A DNA stretch of 64,000 bases from Hanleya hanleyi (GCA_036873755.1 JAVTVY010018820.1:1-64000), one strand, 5' to 3'. Numbered from the stretch's first letter, positions 35,984-49,174 are shown. Numbers and translations: made by a program. The notes: generated by a model not told the origin, from the sequence alone.

Positions 35984-36799
35984 GCCCATAATTAACGGAA
36001 TGCCTGACAGAAAATCACGTTTACCGGTACACATTTCACTTGTACCGACACATATACATAAGGCAGTAAGTTAATGCATTGCCATACACAGACGCGTCAC
36101 ATTTTGACTGCTTAGTCTGCAATCAACGCTCAGCAGGCGACAACCAAAGATTAGCCATACATTTACGGCAGTCCCTGTTATAATGTATGTATAGCAGAAT
36201 ACGCCACAGGGCTAGAGTGATTTATTGAACATTGGAGCACATATTATTTATGGACGTACAAAAAAAATATTGCTACTTCTCTCGCTGTGCGAGGGGAAAT
36301 TCTAATGTATTACTGTGTATTATTATTGTATACCCTACTTGGATGGGTTGTATAAATGGAGAGAAATGTTCACTTTCAACACAGGAGTCACCGGACATGT
36401 CCTCTTGAACTCGAGAAGCATGGGGGACAACTCTTGTTCTGTTGGACAATAGAGCCAGTGTGTAAATAAGAGAGATTATACCTAGGGGTGAATGGAGATT
36501 GATTTAGTGTTATGAGTGAGAAGGGCTGGACATCAAGGTTGATGATGGTTATGTCACAAGTTAGGATAAGACAAGACCTGTATTACACTTTCTGGATATC
36601 CCACAGGTTGACTGGTGGAGTACAAGATAGGAAAAGATTATAAGATATGTTACAGCTTACTCTTGTGAGAAAAGCAAACAGTGGCCTGCAAAGGTGATAA
36701 TGAGACAATGGTGGCCAGGTTGGCTGCTATGGTAGAGCATCTCTCACATACACCTAACCAGCTAAACTGTATAATTTTCTCAGCAGAGACCAAGCTTTG
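35984..36799. other. non-coding stretch, nothing recognised
   Basis: Short ORFs only; no family or element supported. Confidence 0.4.
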
Positions 36800-36804
36800 G
36801 TAAA

Positions 36805-39800
36805 CAGGCCTTGCTTTTCGTCGGATTTCACCAGAATCCAAATGGATTCACGCAGCTTTTTGTTGCGGGAATCTGCCAGAATCCAATTTTGAATTCCTGC
36901 AGATTCCCACTGCGAGAATCCAATATTTATAATAATGTCCATGTCTATGTAAACTTATGTCTGTGAATAAATCTCTATGCGAACTGACTATGTCTTTGTG
37001 TCTTTCTGAATAAATCCCTTTTCAAGCTGACGGTCACTGTGTTTGTTTTGATTCAGTTACTGAATTTGAAGGCAATTGTCATTTCCGGTATAAAAAGGAT
37101 TAAATTGACACGAAAATGTATCAAGAAAAGATGCTATCATGGACAGATGCTATCTCGGACACTAATTGTGTCTCTCTCGTCGCAAATATATCTTAGTAAA
37201 AGCAGGAACTTTAGACCCATTCCAAAATAAGACAGCCCTGGCTGTAGCTAAATAATATATAGCCCTAACGAGTATGAGGGCTATATATTATTTAGCTAAC
37301 CTGGCTGCCAACATACATTTAAATATTATGAACCAAGCAATATTCATTAGCTGTGTGCATTGTTTGATCGCCACCTTGTTCCCCTTGCCAACGTTTTGTG
37401 AAGTGTAGGTTGATTTGTTGGTAGACTGCTCCCGAATTCTAATTCAGTTAATTTGAAGTGACAGTTAGGCCATCCTTAAAAATATGCCTGTTTCAGGTAA
37501 CGGACCATTGCAAAAGATGGGTAGGTAGGTAGGTAGGCAATTTTTTTTTCTCTTTTTATTTTTTTTCTGATAGGCACATTTGAAAGTGGAGTTCAATCAC
37601 CTACGACACTACAAATCTCAATATGGGTATATGTTGGAAAGTTTTGTCCATTAACATGACAAAGGAAAAACAATACCACAAAGGCCAGGAGTCTGGATAA
37701 TTGAATTTATTCCATTTAGGCGGCCTTGGAAAGTGAAATTCAAATACCAACTAGGCCCATGGGCTTATATAGAAAGATTGCAATTGGGGTATGGGGGTGA
37801 TTCCGAACAGTTCTTTGCATGAATACATTACAGACACACTGGCACTGAAGGAAATATTATAACACAAGAGTGCATTTGTGGCTGACGGAGGCGGCTCAAT
37901 GACTGCACATGATTTTAAATAAAAAGACATCCGTCGTATTTCTCCGTCCAGTTGGACAAGATCACCAACTGTCAAGCCAGAGTCGCAACTAAACGATGTC
38001 GATGTTACTTTCACACCATAATATTTGCAGTCTACAATTACCTCGTAAATAGGAAAACTGAACATATTTTATATTAATTTTCCGATTTTATATGAACTGT
38101 ATAACATTGTAATATCGAATGAGAATAAAAAAAATTGTAAACTCCGCATGTCTTGTTTTCTTTCATGTGGTAATTTTGATCAGAAATATTAGGCTTGCAA
38201 TGCGAGTTGAGCAAGACAAATTGACACAGTCATTCAAATGTAATGTTTGATTCTGATGTTAAAATAATATAAATCAGCCGAGTGTCAATTATGAACCTGA
38301 AGAACATCGTTTGATTATTGATGCCAAGTTATCTGCCGTAAATGCTGTCCACGTGTTTCGCGCATAGTTTGCACCAAACTTCACCCACCATTTCGCAGCC
38401 CGATTCATCATGTTCGGTTCTATATCCGATGCAGTCACCAATATTCCAACGAATAAATGTTGAGAGATGGAACGCTCGCACCTGCCATAATGCATATATA
38501 GCAACAGTTTCTAAACTTCTTCGATGTTTGCTCCCGAGTCTGCAAACATGTGCGCTTTAACTGGTGCTATACAGTACATTAAATATAATTGGTCTGTGTT
38601 CCGTTTCCTGCCAATCAGATAGTCCGTTGCGTTGAGCATGGAATGGATCACTGCGCTATACGTCATCGGAACTTGTGCAGTCGCCCAAACTAAGTTGATG
38701 TGTTACCAAGCGGCCGATTTTCGTGCCGATTTTGTTTCCGTTCATATCTGAATCGAGGAGTGCGATTATTCGCGCCCCTTTGGCTGCTTTTACGGGCGCT
38801 GAGGGGCGCGGGCGCGATCGTCAGAAATGATGGACTGCAAATACAGACCAGGTTTGGATTTTATTTCTCTTCTCGTGAAAAAAAAAAAAATAATAAAACC
38901 GCCGACCCTCGATTTTCAGTTTTTGATGGGTCGGTCGGGTTACCGGAAACCCAGATAATTTTAAGGACGGCCTTACTCGACAGATGTCTGTCCAAGTTCG
39001 GCAGCAATAGTCGTATTGTACCAGAACTGCCATAGTTTTCCACGTCAGTGGCTATACAGCCTTTATTCGAAGATGGAATTGTTTTGGCGTGCTTTTTGCA
39101 TAAAATACAACTGGCTTTGATATACTTCCGGTGTTGTTTATCCTGCTCGAAAACAAAATTTTGTCAGGCCATTTGAAAATGCGTTAAACTTATCGACTTC
39201 CCTTTCGACATCGTGAGTGCGAGTGCAAGGTTTCTGGCGTCAGGCGAAGCCCCACGCAGAGGTATGACGACCCAATATAGTGGTGATTTAAATTGTCATT
39301 ATGGCCTCTGCACGGAGAGTGGGAATTTCCTGTTTGTGGATCCACTGACATTCAGACTCGGCATATAATCCGGAACGGATCGGAATGCAACACAACAATT
39401 GCAATGAATAAATGAAATTGATTGATGTTTTATTTATCACAATACCGTGATTCACTCAATATCAACTCACTGTAAGTTGATAATTTATTTTTCCAACTGC
39501 ATTGATAATCATTGACAATCATTTCTGACGATATTACGAGTTAGTCCTATTTCGTCGAATACGAGTCATGATTTTTAAATTGCTCTTGCGTGTCAAAGTG
39601 AAAGTCGGGTGTTTTTCGCTGGAATCGACAGGACATCTGGCGAGTCGACGAAGGTGATGTTGAACCAATACTTTATGAATAAAACTCTTACAAAATTGAT
39701 CATCGATGGTAATATTTTGCGGGAATCCATTTGGATTCCCGTGAAACCATTTTACGAGAGTATTTACGAGAATCGGATTCCCGGATTCCCGTGGAAAAGC

Positions 39801-39808
39801 AAGCCCTG
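36805..39808. mobile_element. 3.0-kb hAT5-like element
   Basis: Left end CAGGCCTTGCTTTTC and right end GAAAAGCAAGCCCTG are inverted with one mismatch. GTAAA is a perfect 5-bp duplication on both sides (36800-36804, 39809-39813). Subterminal GGATTCCCG and CAGAATCC motifs occur near both ends. The 3 kb interior shows no hAT transposase domain; the largest minus frame (37751-38065) has no motif I recognise. Confidence 0.75.
37243..37302. repeat. perfect 21-base-arm hairpin
   Basis: AGCTAAATAATATATAGCCC and its inverse are separated by about 15 bases. It lies inside the 3-kb hAT5-like element. A cruciform-prone site or miniature element. Confidence 0.7.
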
Positions 39809-39813
39809 GTAAA

Positions 39814-40197
39814 GTGACGATACCAGTCTGCCATACTTTCGAGCGTATTAATCTCATATTTTGTGGGAAAACAATGAACAGAGTAATATTTAATGCAGAT
39901 AAGGGATCAAATATATGCCAAGTGACTATTAGTGTCAATAGTGACTAAATATAGACATACAAAAGCCTTTCAACCACTAAGGATCCCCAAAACTCATCTC
40001 TGTGGAACTACTTCATGCAGCGTAAGGCTATCCCGTGAGTCGTTTTGCACTTTTGTCCATTTCCTGAACAGCATTCTAAAGAGCCTCTGGCTAACGCCAG
40101 ATCTCAAAAATACACTGTTTTATTATAATTATAAAACTTTTTCAATCGTTGTAAGGACGAAAACAGGAATCTTGAATAAAGTGGCGACAGAGTCCAT
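39814..40197. other. non-coding stretch, nothing recognised
   Basis: Nothing supported between the hAT5-like element and the next MITE. Confidence 0.4.
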
Positions 40198-41369
40198 TTA
40201 ACTCTTTACCCCATACGGCCGCCTTTGAGCGCCTTGTACGCTCCCCCATAGAACCGCCTTTGAGCGCCTCGCACGCTGCCCCATAGAACCGTCTTTCAGC
40301 GTGTCATCGCTGTTCCCATGTGATGGATTACTTTTGCAATTTTTGCGTTTATTTTGAGTAAAACCTAATTAAAACTATACATTTTCAGAAAGCCAAAATT
40401 TAAATAAATCTGACTATATAGACTGTTGGTATGTTTTGTAGTAAGCGTAAAATGAAATCGGGAGAGGAACAGAAATAATCGATGGAAAATGCGCGATTAG
40501 ACACCAAATGTGTTTCGTGTGCTTCAAGGGAAACGTTCGAAAAATTGTAAAACCTGCTTCCAAATTCCTGAATATTTCACGTAACGCGAGTATAAACTAC
40601 CAAAGTATCTAACCTTGATGACTAACTCGTCAAATCTGCCCATCTGAGTTTATTATAAACATTTCCCGGGACCTGTTGATCTCCCGTTTTAAAATTTATC
40701 CGCCATTCTTTGGCCCCGCTGTGTTTCGTGGCGGTTTCGTGGACCCGTGGCCATGGCGACCACGCGCAAAAACCGACTGCTCCAATCACGCGGGGCCTCT
40801 GAAAAGGTCGCTCAAGGTCACTCAACCATGGGCCAATGAGTGATGCTGTTTTACTTCACCTCGTTACCAGCCTTCGTTCTCCTTTAAGGAAGTATATGGG
40901 ACTTTTTCAGTTATAGCTCGTTCTATACCTGCCATCTCATGATGTAACTGCGAAATCCCGAATGTACGGAAAATAAGCTTTACAATGGTATACGATAATA
41001 CAGGAATTGAAGCAGAACAACAACAGAACGCTGCAAAACGCAGCTAAAATGGGACAATTTCTTCGCTTTTTTCGCGATTTCCAACAGATGGAAAGCAAAC
41101 ACAAAACATTTTTTCGCAAGATTACTTATTTTTAGATTAAACGTTGCTGATATTGGTATAAAACGTGAACAAATTACGTAGAATGGGCCTGTGGGAGACC
41201 ATTGGTAAATATTTTTCCACATGACATAGGACATAAAACGGGATATTTTACATCGCTGGAAACGTGTGAAAATTGAAATCAGTCCATGGGTTAAAGACCT
41301 ACGCCATTACAAATCTGTTATGGGTCAGAGAGAGAAAATTCTCCACAAGTCTATGGGGTAAAGAGTTAA
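40198..41369. mobile_element. TTAA MITE, piggyBac-related, copy 3
   Basis: Nearly identical over its length to 9382-10544, with the same ends TTAACTCTTTACCCCATA and TATGGGGTAAAGAGTTAA. The small number of differences points to recent activity of this subfamily. Confidence 0.9.
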
Positions 41370-42937
41370 CCCAGGTTCTGGCGGTTGCTTACATTGATGA
41401 CATCCAGCATTTTGTTAAATTCTGCGTAAGCTTTTCACGTAACCTTTGGGTAACGCAGTCAAGTTTGGCGTAACCTAACCAATAGGTTACGCACCTGCAG
41501 TACCCATAACCTTTTGGGGGTTACGCAATGATCTCTAATGCCATGGCCTGTACCATTGGACTGGATTCTTTTCCATCACACAATGTTTTTAATTTATGTC
41601 CAAATTTAATGTCTTCATTATATTTCTCAAGTTAAACATTAACCAACAGAAAACTTCTTAAAATTTTATTTCAGTATTTCATTATAAATATCTATGATAC
41701 GTAAGAACTAAACAAAACACGTTACCAGCTTCACCTGAATGCGTTATTAACGTTTAATTATATTTGGATTTTACAGTGAAATGTATCAGAGGTGAAGTGT
41801 GCCAGACCTGTTGACAGTTTGTGGGTTTATGTGGTGTTTGACTTCAGTATTACAGAAATTATTTGTTAATATCTTAATTGGTAGGGTGGTAAAAATATCC
41901 AAAAACTCAATATCAGCTTGTGGATGGGCCGTAAAAACTTGGAAAAACCCAATTTGAGCATAAAAAAAACTCAATATTTTGTATTGGGTAGTAAAAATTT
42001 GGACTTCTATGAATCCTTGCTTTACGTGTTTGGACTCTCCTAATGCCATGCATCAGCACTTGTATACAGGGTCTCACAGCGTCCTTCAAAACAACTATTC
42101 TTAAAAATCAAATCCTTCAATATTTGGAAAAAATCAAATGTGTTTTGCCACAAGTCAAATATTCTGATGAATCTAACTTTGTGTTGAGATGTATCACTCT
42201 TGAGGTCATATATATGTACTAAACACCATAACCATTTCTTACTATTTTTTTGTTAATTTTTCAAATCGACAAATTTACAGAAAATCAAATTTTATTGGAC
42301 TCAACAAATTTCTCTGTTGTTGTTGTTGTTGTTGCGGGATTCGTGCATGTTTCTGCAACATCGTCTGTACTCCTCTACATATTCAACCACCTGGCTCTCA
42401 CTTCCCACTTTTTCAGCAGGGTCAGTGTTTGACAACCAGCTGCAGAAAATGCTTGCATGTTGCTGCTCTGTGTTCACATTGTTTTGAACAGTTTGGAAAT
42501 GTCACACACGATGTGAAGCGGACTAAGAAATAATGTGGAGCGCCTGATGCGGAGATGCCCGAGATAAAAATACCCACGGGGGTAACTCAACGCACAGCTT
42601 GGACATTTTCTAGCAAATTTTTCAAGACAATTGGTAGTCTGCCATATAAGCTCTAGTCGGCGTGATCGATGGTTCATTTTTCAACACTATGTTTGCAAAT
42701 GCAGCTGCCGATCAAAATTTACGTGCACTGTGGAAAAAATACATGCATTTGTGTATGTGTGCAATGCTAATTTCGAGCCTTGGCCAGGAAAATTATGGCC
42801 TGCTACTTTCGTTGGAGATTTTTTTTTTTAGCAGGTCATTTTCTACATCGCCTGCTTTGTCAAAATTTTGGCCTGCTTTTAGCCAATAGCAGGCCGCCAT
42901 TTCGGACCCCGAGATATATAAAAACGTACCTTATACC
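41370..42937. other. non-coding stretch, nothing recognised
   Basis: Holds a (GTT)n microsatellite at about 42315-42335 and a GGTTACGC-rich patch at 41430-41530. No gene supported. Confidence 0.4.
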
Positions 42938-44608
42938 ATCAACTTCATCAATGTACACACACAAACTCCTCACGAAAGCACAGCAGGTAGGAAAAAATAA
43001 GTGACTTGGGATTGTTGTTGTTTCTCGGGACAGACATAACGTCCTCCCTGCTCTTCAGACACGTGTTGTTTTTGCAGAAGCCCGGATGGAAGCCCGAAAC
43101 TCTCGGCGAGAGGTTTACCAAAAATGCAAATCACACAAGTGTTCGACAAGGTACGCTCATAATTGCCAACAACATGTACGATCCAGTCCCATAACATGCT
43201 TTTGACACATACACATACTTTGAAATATTTCTTTTTGGTGTCTCGAGTTTAAACTAAAATCAATTCGGACATACCAGAATCAATTGCCCTCCTTTGCTCG
43301 CACACATGTTCTTGGCAACTGATGAGCGTATCTTGGTAAACCTCTCGCCGAGAGTTTCGGCCTTGTATCCGGGCTTCCGCAAAAACAACTCTTGTCTATG
43401 AAGAGCAGGGAGGACGTTTAGTTCAATCATGAACGTCGCTCGTCTGGGCTCTCTCCTGCCTCTCTCCGTTCAACTCCGCCCATTAGCTAACAACGGTGCA
43501 GATTCCCCACATATTTTATGGGGGCGCTGTAAGCGCTGTGGACTCGATTTTCTCGGAGTTAGTCCGGCTTTTAGCTCTGCTGTGGCTAGATAAACATCTT
43601 ACAAATATTCTACGACATTAACTTCAGAAAATCTTTGCGAAATAAAGACAAATCTTACCTTAGATGACCAACATCGGTGAAATCCAAACGACGGTCGACT
43701 GCGCGCGTGAAAAACGTTCCAAATTTACGCGCGGTTACATGTTTTCAAAAAGTGGTATCGTGCACAGAAACGGACTGAATTGAATCCGCCCAAAAGAATA
43801 GATCCCAGCGGACAAGAAACCGTTATGAGAGCAATGTGAGCGTGTCGTAGATTTCTCTATTTTCAAACAATTTATCTTCACGTTTGACCCTTTTCCTGAA
43901 TTTCTACAATATATATACTTATCATTTCTCTTACCACTCTCTCGCCAAAATAAGAACTGGTGTTAATGAGCAAACGCTGCATTCACACAATTACCAAAAT
44001 GCCTTGTTTCCCATATATTCTTTTCTCACATATAGCAGTATGCAGGAGGTGGGAATGGAAATACAAACGCCATGGGATTTTTGCTCTCATCGCGGTTTCT
44101 TGTCCGCTGGGATCTATTCTTCTGGGCGGATTCAATTCAGTCCGTTTCCGTGCACGATACCACTTTTTGAAAACATGTAACCGAGCGTAAATTTGGAACG
44201 TTTTTCACGCGCGCAGTCGACCGTCGTTTGGATTTCACCGATGTTGGTCATCTAAGGTAAGATTTGTCTTTATTTCGCAAAGATTTTCTGAAGTTAATGT
44301 CGTAGAATATTTGTAAGATGTTTATCTAGCCACAGCAGAGCTAAAAGCCGGACGAACTCCGAGAAAATCGAGTCCACAGCGCTTACAGCGCCCCCATAAA
44401 ATATGTGGGGAATCTGCACCGTTGTTAGCTAATGGGCGGAGTTGAACAGAGAGGCAGGAGAGAGCCCAGACGAGCGACGTTCATGATTGAACTAGGAGGA
44501 CGTTATGTCTGTCCCGAGAAACAACAACAATCCAGAGTCACTTATTTTTTCCTACCTCTTGTGCTTTCGCGAGGAGTTTGTGTGTGTGTACATTGATGAA
44601 GTTGAGAA
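42938..44608. repeat. large near-perfect inverted repeat
   Basis: 43415-43840 and 44075-44500 are inverted copies that differ at only a few bases. Outside them, 42938-43045 pairs with 44500-44608. The loop is about 230 bp. The left arm alone carries an extra 366-bp element at 43047-43412. No coding content in the arms. Confidence 0.85.
43047..43412. mobile_element. TIR element inside left palindrome arm
   Basis: CCCTGCTCTTCA and TGAAGAGCAGGG lead inverted arms of about 80 bp, including AACTCTCGGCGAGAGG, itself nearly palindromic. The opposite arm lacks it (TCCTCCTAGTTC), so it inserted after the arms duplicated, or was lost from the other arm. Confidence 0.7.
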
Positions 44609-45442
44609 ATATCTATTTCGGTCGAATTACATGAAATTGAATTTTGTTGTTGGCCGTGCGCTATAATATAGCTTCTTTTCTCCGTACGAATGGCCTGAGC
44701 ATCACCTGGTCACGTCTATACAAGGGCTAATGTGGCTAGATTTAGGCATGACCATGCAGTCAGCTGGTCAGGACATATCAATTATGACAAGGATAACACA
44801 AACACGTTTTACCTGGGGGTTTTCAAACACATGGTAAAACGCTTTGCATGGTTGCCATGAATGATTGAATGTCGGAAACTATGCGCGCGCAAGTTCTCGC
44901 ATCAAAACTTCAACAAGCAGTTCGAACCTCGTGACACGGAAACGCCTCCTTCGCAACTTGATACTAAATCTGAAACGCTACAAAACCTCATGCAAAAATA
45001 AGTATATTTAGCAATAGGTCAGGTTCAACCAATTTGCAAGATGAATAAATTTGTTATACTTATCTTTTCTACCACTTGCTGGATCAACTTCCTGTGTAGG
45101 CCAACGTCAGTGTTTTATCGAGCAAAATGGAGATCGAGGTCAAATGTCTGTCACAATTTGTGCTGTTTTGGCGGAATAAAGTTCACATCAAGCGAACTTA
45201 GGATGATAAAGACTTACCAGTTATGCATGCAGCTTCCTTTTATCGTGATTTTTCCCTGCACATCTGTATATTTCACGGGAAAAGACATGCAGACTGCCAC
45301 GCACCAAAACACCTTCCCGCCATCTTGCAGCATAGAAATGAACTGGAGCTGTAAGACATGCGCAGTGAAACCTAGGCGCGAAATTCCGACACTGATCACG
45401 TGGAGAACACGCGGGAGCACACAGCTCCTTCGAAGTTAGGCG
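44609..45442. other. non-coding stretch, nothing recognised
   Basis: One 132-codon frame at 45041-45439 has no recognisable motif and ends inside the next transposon, so I do not call it. Confidence 0.4.
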
Positions 45443-46322
45443 CAGGCACGGCGGAGCCGGGGGGGCTACGGGGGCTGAAGCCCCCCCAATAATTTGACCA
45501 ACTTTTCTAAAATTCATATGATGTCAACGCAAAAATACTTCAATGAATACGTATTTTCGAAATGAATAGTAAAATGAATTGTCTGCGTCGCATATCTATC
45601 GCATAACTAAAACTATTTACAACTGTCCAGCATTAGTGGACCAGCCAAAGCTCTAAAAACATTTTTACCGACATTGTTAAGTAAATTTTAAGTTCACAAA
45701 AGGTTAATAGTGTTATACCATATAAAAGATGGTAGAGATAAATGATTAAATCCTCACACCATGTACCGTATGCCACTAATTACTAAGACGAAATGCCGCT
45801 AAAAACATATGACTCCTATGTCCTGGACGTTTCGTGATATCAGCGAAGATAAAATACTGTTATTTGATTGTTCAGACTTCCATTCATCAAAATTAGAAAG
45901 AAAATGGACTAGAGTAGAAAATACCCTGCGTGTCCATGTCATGGGAATGTCCAAATCCTCGCCCAGTCAAGAAGTTACCGAAACGTAATGCATATAATTA
46001 CAAGTCCTTGGTAGTGAAGCCGGTGCCCAAATACACGCTGTCGGTTTTCATTGTTCACAAACTCATTGGCAATTTCGATCAGGTTCAATGGAGTCAGTGA
46101 GATTCTTGAAGATGAATATTTAAAAAATGTTGCGAAAACAGGCAACACAAATAGAGTTTACACGGGCGAGGATTTCTTGTTTTATTGCTCGGAAATACGC
46201 TAGAACGCCTCTCCGGCCATCTAAGACCCCTGGAGCTTCCGGGGCCTAGGCGGCCCCTGGACCCTCGCCTAATTGTGCTGTGATAGTAGCCCCCCAATCA
46301 TGAATTGCTTCCGCGGTGCCTG
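45443..46322. mobile_element. hAT5-like element, CAGGCACGGCGGA ends
   Basis: CAGGCACGGCGGA and TTCCGCGGTGCCTG are inverted ends, with a subterminal GGGGGGCTAC in both. AGGCG is a 5-bp duplication (45438-45442, 46323-46327). No transposase. Confidence 0.8.
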
Positions 46323-46973
46323 AGGCGGGATAATGTCTGATTTTAGGCATAAACCACAGCGATCTAAAATGACGCAACCGATGATTTTATGTCAGATACA
46401 GTTACAGTCAATTGTAGCCAGCATTTTTAGGGTAAAAGTACAAGTACGTAGTACATGATATGAATTAGGCAAAGCCTAGAAACGAGCGCAGATTAATTCT
46501 GCTTTGTTTCAAGCCTTATGATGTTGTTCATATTATGTTATGCCTAATCCATATCAATGACAGATAAGAGCCCATCGTAAACGTAGAATAATTCTTTCGT
46601 TCGCATCTGGCTTTGCCTGATTCATAATCAATTTTTGTACGGAATGCTGTCATGTCATGTTAAGAAAATAGATGACAGTCCTTATGCGAAGCTCTACTTA
46701 TATTACTTGTACTTGCTATAGATGGCACCATAATCGTGTGGCCCATATGGATTTAAGCTTTATGTGACCCACCAAGTCTGAGGAGGGGGATAGATATAGC
46801 TTATGCTGATGTGATGGCCATCATGACATCTTGGCTTAAATTTATCCCCCCTTGCCCCCAATCCCGAAAACAGCGTACATATGGTTGACAGTGTACACCT
46901 ATCCTGAAGATATTTACTCTCTAATGAGTTTGATGTTAATTCTTTGCACGCCGATTTAAATTGTCAATTGTTA
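46323..46973. other. non-coding stretch, nothing recognised
   Basis: No ORF or repeat supported. Confidence 0.4.
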
Positions 46974-47204
46974 TTTAAGCCGGGGACACACTAGGCGATT
47001 CTGTACGCCCGATCCATTTTCGCTTGCGGAATCGTGTAGTGTGTCTGATTGTGCGACGCCGAACTTTGGTAGCGAACACGTACGCCCGACCAATCGGCCA
47101 TATTCAACATGCTGAATATTGGCGATCAATTTCGGCCGGATTTTTATCGGTGGCGTAGAGATCGGCCAGCGATAAAAAATCGCCTAGTGTGTCCCTGGCT
47201 TTAA
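46974..47204. mobile_element. small MITE, GGGACACACTAGGCGAT ends
   Basis: GGGGACACACTAGGCGATT on the left and AATCGCCTAGTGTGTCCC on the right are inverted; flanking TTTAAG and CTTTAA extend the symmetry. About 231 bp; the inner part repeats CGCCCGACC and ATCGGCC motifs. Family unknown. Confidence 0.75.
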
Positions 47205-48029
47205 TCTATGAAATTTAAATCGGCGAGTTCCTGAAGGACGTATTTTCCAGGGAGGTAACTCTTGATGCTCGCGGAGGCGCCGCCAGCTCAAGAGACCAAA
47301 AACTACCTCCAACATAGAAGAGTTCCAATTTTTGGGAAGGTAACTCTGTATGCACTTTTGTCATTTTTGGCAAATTCCTGGTTATCTCCCCTGATTCGAA
47401 CATTTGCATATTAAATCTATACGGGAAATGCCTGTATGGGGTATGGGGGATAGGTCCATACTGGGAAATTCACACATGTTCATTGCGATATGCGTTGTTT
47501 GGTCTTGTTTTTCACGTCTTGCCATGTAGAACACAATGGGAGGGGTCCCGAATTTAAGCGGTGAAATTTTTCGAAAAGACCAGGTACCGGGTAGGTCTGT
47601 ATATAGCCCCATAGGCCTACTGGCTCAGTGTATAGGTCCATACTGGGTGGACGTTTTGTGGTCTAGGTGAACCCCTAATGGTCATATGGTGTCGTATGAG
47701 GTCGTATTTTGAAGCTGTCGTGGAGGAGCCTCCGACTGGACTAACGTATCGTCCGTTTTCAATATTCTGCGTATGCGCAGTCTGGACATAGTATAGAAAG
47801 CAGGCATCTGCTGGGGGCGTGTGTTTGGGGTAGAGAGGGATCACTGTGAGTCCAAATGGGTCGTGGGAGGTGCCAAAGTGAAGCTTTTGTGGGGTAGAGT
47901 CAGAATGGCGTGTTTTTTTACGGCAAGTCGCGCCAATCTGCGCATACGCGGTTGGGGGTAGTAAGTAAAGTGGTCATTTTGAGGGTGTGTTTGGAGTAGA
48001 GATGGACCATCCTTGGTCCGAATGCGTCG

Positions 48030-48720
48030 TGTGGGGTGTCATATTATAGCTTTCGTGGTATACACTCCGATTTGAGGGATGTCCACAGCATCTGTGACGT
48101 CATCGATGACGTCATCAGTAGGAGTAATAGCGAAAATGGGCATTTTGGGGAAGTGAAGGAAGGTATCTGGGGTAGAAATGGACCATCCTTGGTTCGAATG
48201 CGTCGTGTGGGGTGTCATCTTGTAGCTCTCGGGGTGTAGACCCCGATTTGAGGGATGTCCATGTCATCGGTGACGTCATCGGTGACGTCATCAGTACGAG
48301 TATTAGTGAAAGTTGTCATTTGTTGGGGTGCGTGGGGGTGTGTTTGGCGTAGAGATGAACCATCCTTGGACCAAATGCGTGGTGTGGGGTGTCATTTTGT
48401 AGCTCTCGGGGTGTAGACCCCGATTTGAGGGATGTCCACTGCATCGGTGACGTCATGAGTACGAGCAGTAGCGAAAGTGGGCATTTGGGGAAGTGAAGGA
48501 AGGTATTTGGTGTAGAGATGGACCACTACTGGTCCGAATGCGTCGTGTGGGGTGTCAGCTTGTAGTTCTCGTGGTGCAGACTCCTATTTGAGGTATGTTC
48601 ACGTCATCTGTGACGTCATCGGTAAAGTCATCAGTAGGAGTAGTAGCCAAAGTGGGCATTTTGGGGGTGTGAAGGAAAGTGTTTTGAGGTGGAAATGGAC
48701 CATCCTTGGTCCGAATGTGT
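48030..48720 (+). repeat. ~176-bp tandem units rich in TGACGTCA (left arm)
   Basis: About four units contain TGGACCATCCTTGGTCCGAA, CGTCGTGTGGGGTGTCA, CCCCGATTTGAGGGATGTCC and one or two TGACGTCA octamers, often as GTGACGTCATCGGTGACGTC. TGACGTCA is the full cAMP-response-element palindrome bound by CREB/ATF factors. Whether it acts as a promoter, enhancer or replication repeat is unknown. The same units occur inverted at 55215-55870. Confidence 0.8.
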
Positions 48721-48744
48721 CGTGAGAAGTGGCATCTTGTAGCA

Positions 48745-48900
48745 ACGCCCGCCAACGCCAAGTTCAACGCTTCAACGCCCTGGTGAATTAGCCCAATGGC
48801 TCTGATTTTCATGGAGTTGTCACTAACTCATTGGAAATGCAGTGACGCCCGTCAACGTCCGTCGTTACGCCTTAACGCCCTAGCATAACGCCTTGACGCC
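48745..48900 (+). repeat. ACGCCTTAACGCCC spacer repeat, block 1
   Basis: Short degenerate units such as CAACGCCC, TTACGCCTTAACGCCC and ACGCCTTGACGCC fill the space between the tandem units and the zinc-finger gene. The same motif separates the next two genes (49805-49910) and forms GGGCGTTGACGCCCG hairpins at 52810 and 53112. Confidence 0.7.
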
Positions 48901-49174
48901 ATGATAGAGACAGATGAGAGAAAAACAACAACAACAACAACAAGGATGACAGATGAGAGAACAACAACAACAACAATTTTTCATATAGTTTATTCTCCTC
49001 AATCTTACATCATACCCACGCTGCGGGAGCCGCGTTGGGTATGTTTACAATTCGAGAAGACTTGTCCAATCAGAGACCGCCATTTGGCGCTGTATCTGTC
49101 ATATTCGTTCTTGCCCGTTAGATGTATTCTCGTCTGCCGTCCTTTCAGAAACTTTCATCTTTGCTCGATGTGAC

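Noticed and set aside
37751..38065. 104-codon minus-strand ORF as a gene
   Set aside because: No motif, no splice or start context of note, and it lies inside a transposon with decayed interior.
41273..41473. ORFs shared by 10448-10780 and 41273-41473
   Set aside because: They are the same MITE edge translated by chance and run out of the element into unrelated DNA.
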